DNA of 64,000 bases, from assembly GCA_965225735.1 (NCBI GenBank), contig CBDDBN010000027.1:427638-491637 (forward strand), in the 5' to 3' direction. Shown one piece after another: positions 54,636 through 64,000 of the stretch. The translations under genes were made by a program, and so were the position numbers. Under the pieces are notes generated by a model that was not told the origin of the DNA, ran no database searches, and saw only the letters and a list, made by a program, of their open reading frames with translations. The first letter of the stretch is position 1; every line of letters begins with the position of its first letter. This DNA comes from Denitrobaculum sp965225735 (lineage in GTDB: Bacteria > Pseudomonadota > Alphaproteobacteria > Kiloniellales > Kiloniellaceae).

Positions 54636-56505
54636 ATGAGGCAATTTCGACTAGAGTATTCACTGAAAAACATCCCTATACCATCAAGGGACAGCTATTT
54701 GAGGAATTTGATTGAAAAAGCGGAGAGCGTACTAAAACGTATGAGATGGAAAGCTCATTTCTTTTTAAAAGGAGAAAAAAGCCAGGAAAACACTAGGAAT
54801 TTCGGCCTTTCGTCTACAAAAACACCTCCCACAGTTTTGGAACTGAAACCTTTTGAAGAAGACGTTATAAAATTACTAGAAACCATTAAATTGCGAGACA
54901 AAAAAGACCATTTTCAAGACACTTTGGCAAATGACTTAAAGAAAATCAATTCATCCGACAAAATGTTCGTTTTCGCCGATAAAACTAGAAATATATATGA
55001 AACCTCGCTCGACACAAACAACAAGCTCTTGCACGACAATATTACAAAAACATATAAACACGGATCTGAGGAAAACATTTCGGAAATAAACAACGAACTA
55101 AATCATATCGCAAACAAACTTTCGATTGGCAACCGAGTTGAATGCATGAAAAAACGCGAAGCTTTTATTTCTCTCAAAGATCACAACGAAAATTTTAAGA
55201 ACAACCCAAAATGCCGGCTCATCAACCCAAGCAAAAAGCCAAGCATTATCTTGGGCCTCCAGTTTGGCTGACATTTCGAACGAAGACATTTCTATAATAA
55301 AACACGCTAGAAAATCACTCCTTTTCAATCACGGAAGACCGTGGAACAAAAACAACAATAGCAATTTGTTTGATGTTACCATGGGTAGCTATGACGGGGC
55401 AGAAATTTGCGAACTAGTAGGTCTTTTCATCTTAAACCATTTAGGAAAAAAGTTTGGCAAGAAAAACATCGGCTTGTACAGAGATGACCGTTTGGCGATT
55501 ATTAAAAACAGATCAGCACGTTTGGCAGACAAAACCAGGAAAGAGCTACACAAAATTTTCGAACAGTTTGGCCTAAAAATAACAGCAGAATCAAATTTAC
55601 ACGCGGTAAACTTTCTACACGTAACTTTCGACCTTTCTACCGGAAAATATAAACCTTATAGGAAGCCCAATGATGATCCATTATACATACACAAGCACTC
55701 TAACCACCCACCCAGCATCTTAAGGCAACTTCCAGCATCTATCAACAAGCGCATTTCAACGCTGTCATCTGACAAACAAGTATTTGACGATGCAGTACAA
55801 ACATATCAAAACGCACTAGGACATAGCAACTTCAGCCACAAGCTGGAATACATGCCACATGTAACACAGCAACCACGCAGGAACAGGCAACGCAACATCA
55901 TTTGGTTTAACCCTCCATTTAGCAAAAATGTCAAGACAAACATCGCACGCAATTTCCTCAAGCTTGTACACACGCACTTTCCAATAGGCAACAAGTTACA
56001 CAAAATTTTCAATAGGAACACAGTTAAGGTCAGTTACAGCTGCATGAGTAACGTTAAGTCAATTATCACAAGTCACAACACACGCATAATTAGGAAAAGC
56101 CAACCACAAGACATTTGCGCACAGAACTGTAACTGTAGGAACAAGCACGCATGCCCATTGCAGAACAAGTGCATGAGTAAGGACATTGTATACAAAGCAA
56201 CAATTTTTACAGGCAACACACAGGACACAAAGCACTACAATGGCATGACCTCAAACACATTCAAAGAGCGATACAGGAATCATATCAAATCTTTCACACA
56301 CAAAAAATATTCGAACGAGACGGAACTTTCGAAACACGTTTGGCACTTAAAGCAAAAGAAAACAGATTTTACCATAAAATGGTCCATAATAAAAAAGTCC
56401 ATTTCTTACACGGGAGGATCCAAAAGATGTAATTTATGTTTGGAGGAAAAAATTAGTATTTTGAAAGAAAAAACAATTGCTTGCTTATCAAAAGATCGGA
56501 AATAG
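54636..56505 (+). pseudogene. Penelope-like reverse transcriptase with GIY-YIG domain, frameshifted and internally deleted
   Basis: Two overlapping frames. Positions 54636-55235 encode the N-terminal region (IPIPSRDSYLRNLIEKAESV, MFVFADKTRNIYETSLDTN, FISLKDHNENFKNNPKCRLI). A deletion of about 150 bp near 55,239, relative to the inverted copy, removes motif A and shifts the frame to 55264-56505. That frame keeps TMGSYDGAEICELVG, GLYRDDRLAI, the thumb region, CSCMSNVKSIITSHN-type linker with the CNCRNKHACPL cysteines, and the GIY-YIG nuclease YKATIFTGNTQDTKHYNGMT with ERYRNH and CNLCLEEKISIL. It is a dead copy. Confidence 0.88.
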
Positions 56506-56540
56506 TTTCGGCCTGCCAACACAAAAGCAGATTTCAGGTA

Positions 56541-56687
56541 AACAACCTAAACAAAGAAAGGAATGCATGCTTTTCAACCACCCACGCGCCGACGTTTCCA
56601 CCTTGAGCATAAAAGAAGCTCGCACATTTTCGAAATTTGTCTACCACCTGAAGATTCTCTTTGGCTGAAACAGACTGTAGTGGTAAG
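56541..56687 (+). repeat. Right terminal direct repeat (pLTR) of the Penelope-like element
   Basis: The second copy of the 147-bp repeat described at 54341-54487, directly 35 bp after the GIY-YIG reading frame. Near-identity of the two copies indicates a fairly young insertion or concerted copying. Confidence 0.82.
56642..56685 (+). ncRNA. Hammerhead ribozyme motif, right pLTR
   Basis: The same fold as the left motif: stem I TACCAC (56642-56647) with GTGGTA (56680-56685), core CTGAAGA (56648-56654) and GAAA (56667-56670), expected cleavage after A56679. Here a G-to-C change weakens stem II further, so this copy is less likely to be active. Confidence 0.6.
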
Positions 56688-57599
56688 TTTGATGATGATA
56701 AATTTTTCGGGCGTACATAAGTTACAGCGTTTGGTTTTATTAAAGTATGGTTGTGATTTCGTGATGATTTACTAGTTAATAGTATACGAGGTCTTAGAAT
56801 CTTTTAATTTCTAGATGTGCTTGCTTAGTTCGGTTGCGTTTCTCTTGGTTTTGTTACGGAAGGAGCTGGTGTGGTTATAGGCCGTGGGCCACTAACGATT
56901 TTCGTTTAACGACGTTGCCCAAATTTGCAGAATAAAAGATTTCGATATAGGCTTACGTTTTGAACTGTGCTGAATTCAATTCTTCTTGTTCCCAAGTCTG
57001 AAACCCCGCAGTTTTTGTGTAAAATAGCATTGAATATTCATGTTTTGAAATTTAAGTATAGAATAAGCCGCCATTGTTCTATTAAAAACACATCGTTCAA
57101 CAATGCGATGTTTGGTACCAGTCTCTCCCGCAATGTATATAAAATAACCTCAACGCTCCTTTTGATGTATAGTTTTTTATAACGCTCGGAATGTTAACAT
57201 GCGCAACTGAAAATGGCACAACAAAAATCTACATTTTTAGACTGAATCTTACTGGGCATTTCAGATCGAATGAGATTAAAAGTGCTGATACAGTATTGCT
57301 CAATACTGGAAAAAATTGCGCTGATTCTCACAGAAATTTCATAAGCGCGCGCACACAGAACTCTATTGCAGTAGAAAATTTCTGAACGGATGACCAAAAT
57401 TTACCGTATGGGTTCAAACTCATTTTCTTCCTCAACAAAACACGTGAAAAAATGCTGTTTTCCAAGTGTTTTAAAGCGACACATTTTGACAGATTTTATC
57501 CAGAAGGAGTTAGCGACTTTCGCCAAGCTTTGACTTTACGCAATAAACAATGTTTCTGCTGTGTTCCCCCTACGGCTCACAACCCATATATGTACGTAC

Positions 57600-57985
57600 C
57601 TGTAAACTTTAACTTGTTAAAGACCAGTGAAAAGCTTTTAGTGAAAGTCTGCTGTGAAGTTGTATATAAGACGTCAATTCCACTGTTTTACGATGAAGAA
57701 TACATGATCAATAGTAACTACGAGGATGAAAACATGAGCGATGATGACTAATCCAGTCCGACGTTAGTTTACGTGCATTCGCACCCCCGCCTAAAGACAT
57801 ATTGATATACAAGACATCTGCTAAGACGCGCTCCGTCTGCTGGGAACCAAAGTGGGACATGCAAGCTAGACTTTCGTAAGACAGTGGAATTTACGTCTTA
57901 TATACAACTTCACAGCAGACTTTCACTAAAAGCTTTTCACTGGTCTTTCACAAGTTAAAGTTTACAGGTATGTACATATATGGAC
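57600..57985. repeat. Nested inverted repeat inside the left arm
   Basis: About 95 bp near 57598-57692 (GTACCTGTAAACTTTAACTT...) recur in reverse orientation near 57886-57977 with few differences, with about 190 bp between. The left arm is therefore itself rearranged, and this block exists in extra copy number within the palindromic element. Confidence 0.65.
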
Positions 57986-58777
57986 CAAAAACCAATACCA
58001 GCCGACAATTTCAAAAAGTATGATACAAAACATATAATCCAAAGATTAGCATCTTGAAAGCCAAAATATGAGTTAAGCAAGAAAATTGGGTAAGTAATAT
58101 TTCGATTTTATTACAAAATCATGATGATGATTTTTTAATAAAATCGAAATATTACTTGCTCAATTTTCATGCTTAACTCATATTTTGGGTTTCAAGATGC
58201 TAATCTTCGGATTATGTTTTGTATTGTACATATATGTTTTGTATTGCACATATATGGGTTGTGAGTCGTAGGGGGAAACACAGCAGAACATTGTTTATTG
58301 CGTAAAGTCAAAGCTTGGCGAAAGTCGCTAACTTCTTCTAGATAAAATCTGTCAAAATTTGTCGCTTTAAAACACTTTGGAAAACAGCATTTTTTTCACA
58401 TGTTTTGTCGAGGAATAAGAAAATGAGTTTGAACCCATATGGTAAATTTTGGTCATCCGTTCAGAAATTTTCTACTGCAATAGTTCTGTGCGCGCGCGCT
58501 TATGAAATTTCTCTGAAAATCAGCGCAAATTTTTCCAGCATTGAGCAATACTGTACCAGCACTTTTTATCTCATTCGATCTGAAATGCCCAGTAAGATTC
58601 AGTCTAAAAATGTAGATTTTTGTTGTGCCATTTTCAGTTGCGCATGTTAACATTCCGAGCGTTATAAAAAACTATACATCAAAAGGAGTTTCGAGCACAT
58701 TGCGGGAGAGACTGGTACCAAACATCGCATTGTTGAACGATGTGTTTTTAATAGAACAATGGCGGCTTACTCTATAT

Positions 58778-59035
58778 CATTGACATAAATACATCTGGAC
58801 TGCCAGCTCGGCTTTGAAAAGCGTTATCAAAGATGGCCGAAATATGAGAGTGTTTGCTCATGAAGTTGACTGCTGACCAGTATTTTTTGTATTATTTAAG
58901 AGCCAGCGATGTTCAATCACTCTCATATTCGTCATTTTTCGTCAGTATTCGTCAGCCTTCGTAATTTTGAACTGATAACGCAAAATTCAAGCGAAAATAT
59001 TACGAGCAGGCAGTCCAGATGTATTTATGTCAATG
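58778..59035. mobile_element. 258-bp MITE with 8-bp target duplication
   Basis: Terminal inverted repeats beginning CATTGACATAAATACATC are perfect over 27 bp (58778-58804 with 59009-59035) and extend to about 33 with one mismatch. The element is bracketed by the direct 8-bp duplication CTCTATAT (58770-58777 and 59036-59043). The opposite arm of the palindrome gives the empty site, without the insert. Eight-bp duplications are typical of hAT, Merlin or P-type DNA transposons. It is non-coding and mobilised in trans. Confidence 0.85.
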
Positions 59036-59235
59036 CTCTATATTTAAATTTCAAAACATGAATATTCAATGCTATTCTACACAAAAACTGCGGGGTTTCA
59101 GACTTGGGAACAAGAAGAATTGAATTCAGCACAGTTCAAAACGTAAGCCTATATCGAAATATTTCATTCTGCAAATTTGGGCAACGCAATTGCTTTTCTA
59201 GACGATTTTCCCGTGGTCGGCCCACGGCCTATTAA

Positions 59236-59785
59236 GGTTGCGGGTTTTGAAGGTTAATATAGTTTTGAGCTTCTTTCGTAGCTTTGTTAGTGACTGCAGC
59301 CTGGTAGATTACTGCCTTTGTTCGGCATTCTCCTTGCAGTGGGCAGGCATCTTGCGCGCGGCAATTGCAATTTCTTTCTGTGACGGTGTTCTTGTTGGCT
59401 TCTTTGCGTAGAATGGTTTTATTGTACGACGAGATGATGCTCTGGACATTCGGCATACAACTATAGCTTAGTTTTAATGTGTTTTAATGTTGTACCAGGT
59501 AATATTACGGCTTCTGTGGCGCGGGTTTTTGTGCGGGTTGTAGATCGTAGTGTAAGTGTAGCCGCTCTTTTTCAAAGCTTCTTGATATAGAGAGTGCTTG
59601 CGTCGAGCGATTGCTTGTCGAATGAAATTCTCGAGAGGCTTTGGTTAAAAGCTTCATGAATTCTACGTAAAATAGACGGGGGATGGTTGCTTCGTGTACG
59701 GTTTGAAGGTGCCGGACCTGAGATCAAAAGTGATCTCCAGAAAGTTCACGCATTTGTTTTTGCTTCGATCATTGCTGAGAGGCCT
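59236..59785 (-). pseudogene. Older Penelope-like reverse transcriptase/GIY-YIG remnant
   Basis: Reading leftwards, several frame-shifted blocks are recognisable: VNFLEITFDLRSGTFKPY, NHPPSILRRIHEAFNQSL, YQEALKKSGYTYTTIYNPH, RSRNITWYN, then SCMPNVQSIISSYNKTIL, CNCRAQDACPLQGEC and VIYQAAVTNKATKEAQNYI. These are the thumb, cysteine linker and GIY-YIG start of a different family than the copy at 54-56 kb. The frame breaks off just where the palindromic element begins, so the GIY-YIG domain is missing. Confidence 0.8.
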
Positions 59786-59789
59786 TATT

Positions 59790-60057
59790 GCTCATTTGCT
59801 ATATACTGTGCCTGTGGGCTGTTGAGAATAAAATAAAAAATAAACTCTCATTGAAAACTTCTCTTCGACGTATGAGCCATGTATTCTCTTTGTAATTGTG
59901 AAAAGACTTGGTGTTGTATATGTTGGATGATTCGTCTCTTGATTTATTTAACTCGCAAATTAATTCCAAGTTGTTTCATAATTATTGATATCTTGAAGTA
60001 TAAACATTTATCTTGAAAAGACCAATTTTTTAACATTACCTTTGTGCTTGTATTTGT
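59790..60057. other. AT-rich gene-free stretch
   Basis: About 270 bp of AT-rich sequence between the Penelope-like remnant and the minisatellite. I see no gene or clear repeat here. Confidence 0.4.
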
Positions 60058-60272
60058 TCACTTGTGTTCGTTCACCTGTGTTCATTCACTTGTGTTCATT
60101 CATTCACTTGTGTTCATTCATTCACTTGTGTTCATTCATTCACTTGTGTTCATTCATTCACTTGTGTTCATTCATTCACTTGTGTTCATTCATTCACTTG
60201 TGTTCATTCATTCACTTGTGTTCATTCATTCACTTGTGTTCATTCATTCACTTGTGTTCATTCACTTGTGTT
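60058..60272. repeat. 18-bp minisatellite
   Basis: Ten uninterrupted, virtually identical 18-bp units (CACTTGTGTTCATTCATT) span 60084-60263, flanked on both sides by shorter 14-bp versions of the unit. All three forward frames are open because the unit is a multiple of three, which produces apparent repetitive proteins; these are not genes. Confidence 0.95.
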
Positions 60273-60483
60273 GAGTTCAGTGTCAGTTAGTTTTTTACGC
60301 CATGTCTGTTTTCTTCTATTGTTATATAATAAGTACAATATGTGATGGTTAATTTTTTTATTGTTATTTAAATTGTAATCTTTACAAATTCTTTTCAATA
60401 AATTGTTTACAAAATTTAAATGTGACCCCTTTTTAATAAAAAATTCAATTCCCATGGGAATTGAGAAATTAAATAAAAAAAAT

Positions 60484-60613
60484 CCCCCTACCCCCGGCCA
60501 GCTCTCCAAGTGCTACTTCCACCTAAGTAGAAGGTACTTGTACACAACTCTACAAGTGCTTCTACTTATTTACAGTGGAAGTTGCGCACTCGGAAAGCTG
60601 GCCGGGGTAGCGG
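60484..60613. repeat. 130-bp foldback hairpin
   Basis: CCCCTACCCCCGGCCAGCT at the left end pairs with AGCTGGCCGGGGTAGCGG at the right, and the complementarity continues inward through the AAGTGC/GCACTT and AAGTAGAAG/CTTCTACTT blocks almost to the centre. It is GC-rich at the tips and probably a small foldback transposon or hairpin MITE. Confidence 0.65.
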
Positions 60614-60659
60614 AGCGAAGAAAGACCAACCTTGCAAATGCTAATGCAAATTGCTAAGT

Positions 60660-63600
60660 TGATCTTCCCTAGAGAGCTGCCGCGCGTACCTAACAAATTG
60701 AAACAACAAGCGTTAGCGACGTAAGTACCTAACATGCAAATTTAAATCCCAAGGCCAAAATGACAAGTGCCCCCCCCGCTGGTCCTACCGACTGTTTACC
60801 TGCCTCAGTTCTAAGCTGTCTTCCTCGGTCCTAAGCTCCTGCATTCCATTCGTTACCTTCACTTTCCTCACGATCACACAGTCACTCACAGCTGATAAAC
60901 CCGCATGCACCACCACCACCCCGACTGCCACCCAAATCCGAAAATTAAAAGCATTAAAATTTCGGTAAAGTATGCATTTTAAATGTAATTTATTCGGATA
61001 TTTTAGGCCAAACGTAAGCAGAAATAGTCGAATGAAAAAGCAGCAAAGGCCGTACAAAAAAGGTGAGCTGTCTATTTCACTCAAATATCAAACAAAATAT
61101 CAAAATATATGAAGCCTTAGCCTGTATTGTTGACCCTGTTAATTTTACCACGTCAATAATAATTTCACAGCAATTTAATTAATCTTGATAACTTACTCCT
61201 AGCTGTTTTGTTAGAGAAGTGACGGTGGATTTTGCTTTTAAGCATACTTTTTGAAATTTTAATTCCTTTAATTGGCCTAACCCCATGCAGCTTACACACG
61301 GCTCACACTCTCACAGTCCATACATTTAGCTATTAAATTACGTTATAAACAAAAAAGCAAAATAAAAAGGTAAATTACGTTATCTCTAGCTACTTAAGCC
61401 CACTTAGACTGAGTTTTAATTGAGTTTTCAAACATTAAACCTAGACTGAAAGGGCATGGGCTTTTCGTGATGTTAACTGGTTTGAAGTAAATATAAAGCG
61501 ATACTTGCCAAAGTCTAAGGCTGGGTAAAATAAGTATGAGAATTAGAAGAATACATTTTTGGAATTTAAATTCTAAAGTGCAGTTGCCATGCAATTTAAT
61601 GTCCCTATATAGCTAGTACAGCTACTCTATAAAGTTAAAAACAATAGAAATATTTGTCGCAATTCTCATACTTGTTTAACCGAAACACCTTCATTTGCAT
61701 GGTATGTCGCAGCTGCTCTCAAACTAATTCCGTAGTTGGCTTCAGTGCACACAAACAATGGCTTAATTGTTCCATTGTTCCTGCCTACCAAAACAAACCC
61801 GAAAGCACCAAGATACATATCATATTTATGATCAAAGAGGATTCTCATTACAAAGTCTAGTTTCCACCATGAATAATTATAAATTACCATGAAAACCAAG
61901 CAGGCTGTATTCCCATGGGAATTTAGAATGTGCAAAAAAATAATGAATCCTACTGATTTTCATGCATATGAATCAAATAAACTAAAAACAAAGAAATAGT
62001 ATATACCCCAGGGAATTAGAATAAATTTTTATTCTTCTAAAATTTTATTTACCATCATTTTAAACATGGTAATTAATTATTGTAATAAAAAGAAGTGCCT
62101 TCAACTTAACTCATTTTAAAAAATTATCGACACTTCAACTTAGTATAATTAGTTTAATCCTCTTTGATTTCTAAATATAAGTATCTTGTTTTCTACTACC
62201 TTACTGTTGTATAGTTTCCACTTTTGTCAGTGTCATATTAGTAATGTCTTGCTTTCTCATTCTTGAGCTTTGTTATTCTTTTGTGGGTCTATGTCATCCA
62301 GGATCGTTCCTTCTGGTCTTTTTCTCTTGCATTTCTTCATACCCCATCGCCTTTTGAAATGAAAGGTTTGAATCATTGGATAATTAATAGATTCAAAGAT
62401 TTATACTTTATTCTAAAAAACAAATGTACAAAAAAATAAAACGTTTTGCTGTATCAACGTAGCTTGAAAATGACTTATATGCAGCGGCAGATAGGGTTAC
62501 TTTTTCTGTTAATATACTGAATTTTTATCAACCTTTGCTGTCATTTTCCTTAAAGTCAAGTCACTGCAATGGCAAATTACGCCTAAATAGTGTTTTCAAT
62601 TTCTCGTTGCATTTTCGCGATATTTAGGTTTTCAAAGCTTGTACATTAGGCGTTTCTTGACGTCATCTACACACGAATAATAAATTATATTTAGAAAATG
62701 ATGAATATCTTTAGATGTGATTTTCAGAGCCTTTACTAACTTTGCATAAGTGTAGTGCATACCACTGTTCCCACAATGCTGCTGCCATGAAGACCGTTTG
62801 GATGCAAATGTGATGTATGTAAAAATCACTATTTATTGCCTATTAAATGACATTTACACGGTGCATAGTGGCATAGTTATATCATGGATAGTTAAAGAAG
62901 TGGATAGGAAACTCATGGTCGCGTGTGATATTTTCAGCATGCTGATGGCGTTTGAACCTGGTTGCAAATTATGACATCAGCAAATTTTGAAATAACTTCA
63001 CTTTTAGCAATAATACATCTGAAGATTTTAATAGAAAAACAAATAAATTTGACTATGACATTCTATTATGAAATATCTTAGCATCCCAAGTAAATTTTAG
63101 CCAATATTTCAAAAACTAAATAGTTAAAACTGTGTCCCAAATTTCAGTTCAATCAACGGTAGGTTTTAGGACGTCATTTTCGGAGCTACCATAGTAAAAA
63201 ATTCAAAGGAAAAAAGATCTGAAACGTTTACCTCAAATACTTTATTGTGGCATAGGCATGTTTGAAAACCAATAGGACCAATTTAGGCTTCAATATTGCT
63301 GTTTGAAATCGGAAAATAAAGCAAAATAGAAAATTGCCGAAAACTGTTACAACATTCACAATCTCTCGTGACACTGACGTCAGCCAGTGTCTTATCCAAT
63401 TCTTTAACCTAGCTATCCATGGTTATATGTATATTTAAATCCTATTTCTTAAATTTAAAGTGTGAATTGAAGTCGTATTTCTTAAGTGTAAAGAAACAAT
63501 GAAAATCAATGTATCTACCCAACATTGTCAAAAATACTATTTCAGATCTGACCATTTTGAAACCAAACAATAGAAAATGAAATCGTCTTATGTTGCTACC

Positions 63601-64000
63601 AAATTGCTATACTTATGCAAAGTTTCAAAGAGCTCTGCCTGTTATTTACAAAGATTTCACCATTTATTCCCAAATATTTCTAAAACGAAACAAGTCATCT
63701 TACGACATTAGCCATCTGCCATCTTGTTTTATAGTGTGTCCCAAAAAGTGCTACCCTTTGAAGTCAAGCGCTAGTGCCGCGTATTCGAATTTGAATGTTT
63801 TAATTCCCAAATGAGCCCTTTTCTAGTTATTTTAACCAAACGAATTCTATTTAGTTTGCAATGCATGTATGAAAAATCTCTGCTATAACGTTTTACACAT
63901 TCTTGGCCTCAGTTATCAGGTAAAACCAGTAGCGAAGCCAGCCCGACAATTTGGTCATGCTATGCAAATTTAGAAATTGATCCCTTATACGGTCTATAAA
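60660..64000. other. Gene-free AT-rich eukaryotic region
   Basis: About 3.3 kb of AT-rich sequence. I find no exon-like frame, tRNA or known retroelement domain. Two weakly similar segments in opposite orientation (around 62,640-62,760 and 63,600-63,700, sharing an ACTTATGCAAAG block) may be old copies of an unknown interspersed repeat, and the palindrome ATTCCCATGGGAAT occurs at 61909-61922 as well as inside 60445-60464. Confidence 0.5.

Larger units (their letters stand above)
56880..59230. mobile_element. Palindromic 2.35-kb foldback element
   Basis: Two arms of about 1.1 kb are inverted copies meeting near 58,118, where a hairpin of about 75-bp arms is centred on an AT-rich spacer. The ends are GGCCGTGGGCC at 56880-56890 and GGCCCACGGCC at 59220-59230, followed by TA on both sides. 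Matching blocks include 57190-57560 with 58300-58660, and the left-arm GTAAATTTAACTT-type region. The right arm carries a later MITE. A 99-codon frame (57452-57751, ending in an acidic DEDNMSDDD-like tail) in the left arm has no recognised homologue. Confidence 0.75.

Noticed and set aside
57452..57751. A 99-codon frame in the palindrome arm as a real gene
   Set aside because: No recognised domain, and the mirrored copy in the other arm is not open over the same length.
60058..60272. A possible CRISPR array
   Set aside because: Units are contiguous 18-mers without spacers, and the sequence is in the eukaryotic part.
60042..60345. Repetitive proteins of IHLCSF-type repeats encoded in three frames
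   Set aside because: All frames through an 18-bp satellite are open by arithmetic; there is no gene evidence.

Overview
The window is two unrelated kinds of DNA joined at about position 53,490. Positions 1-53,489 are GC-rich, densely packed, intron-less bacterial chromosome. The presence of a MipZ-type division ATPase, a PEP-CTERM protein, many binding-protein-dependent ABC importers and BKACE/MmgE-PrpD/TMADH-type catabolic enzymes points to a heterotrophic alphaproteobacterium, probably of the Rhodospirillales-like marine lineages (inference). Positions 53,490-64,000 are AT-rich, almost gene-free and full of retroelement remains, hairpins and a minisatellite. They look like metazoan (for example sponge or cnidarian) DNA carrying Penelope-like retroelements with GIY-YIG endonuclease domains and hammerhead-ribozyme motifs. 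The switch is abrupt, falls inside a just-started bacterial gene and inside a retroelement copy, and is most simply a chimeric contig of symbiont plus host; a real transfer cannot be excluded from sequence alone.

Bacterial part, left to right: a truncated secreted protein; sugar-nucleotide genes (phosphomannomutase, UDP-glucose dehydrogenase, GalU); a foldback element; a J-domain membrane protein coupled to a VWA protein, then MipZ and a molybdopterin oxidoreductase; an acyl-CoA synthetase with an SGNH hydrolase; a polyamine block (LuxR-type regulator, PotABCD-like importer, C-N hydrolase, class III aminotransferase); a membrane protein, DUF2164 and OsmC proteins; a MarR regulator with a cysteine-rich tail facing a secreted ORF through two dyad sites; a PEP-CTERM protein with a strong terminator; a heptose-7-phosphate kinase; a lower-GC islet of two unknown proteins; a four-gene polar amino acid ABC importer; an MmgE/PrpD enzyme, a second foldback element, an RpiR regulator divergent from an aminotransferase and a BKACE enzyme, then a gamma-glutamyltransferase-like protein, a ketopantoate-reductase-like enzyme and an acyl-CoA ligase; aquaporin, DEAD-box helicase, GST, guanine deaminase, ABC-F; and finally a divergent locus with an ABC permease, binding protein and trimethyllysine/gamma-butyrobetaine-type dioxygenase on one side and a BetI-like TetR plus a TMADH-like flavoenzyme on the other, followed by a LysR regulator.

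The metabolic picture is a scavenger of nitrogenous organics (polyamines, amino acids, gamma-glutamyl compounds, purines and probably methylated amines). The most promising possible new pathways are the dioxygenase/TMADH-like locus (46.0-52.0 kb) and the aminotransferase/BKACE/MmgE-PrpD locus (30.1-39.2 kb). Two 265-268 bp elements at 4.1 and 31.6 kb share an unusual architecture (32-bp terminal inverted repeats enclosing two further hairpins, flanked by TA).

Eukaryotic part: an inverted truncated Penelope-like copy, a direct terminal repeat carrying a hammerhead motif, a frameshifted and internally deleted reverse transcriptase/GIY-YIG copy, the second terminal repeat with a second hammerhead motif, a 2.35-kb palindromic element with a 258-bp MITE (8-bp target duplication) in one arm, an older Penelope-like remnant, a 10 x 18 bp minisatellite, a 130-bp hairpin, and about 3.3 kb with no recognisable gene. 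No rRNA, tRNA or CRISPR array was recognised anywhere.
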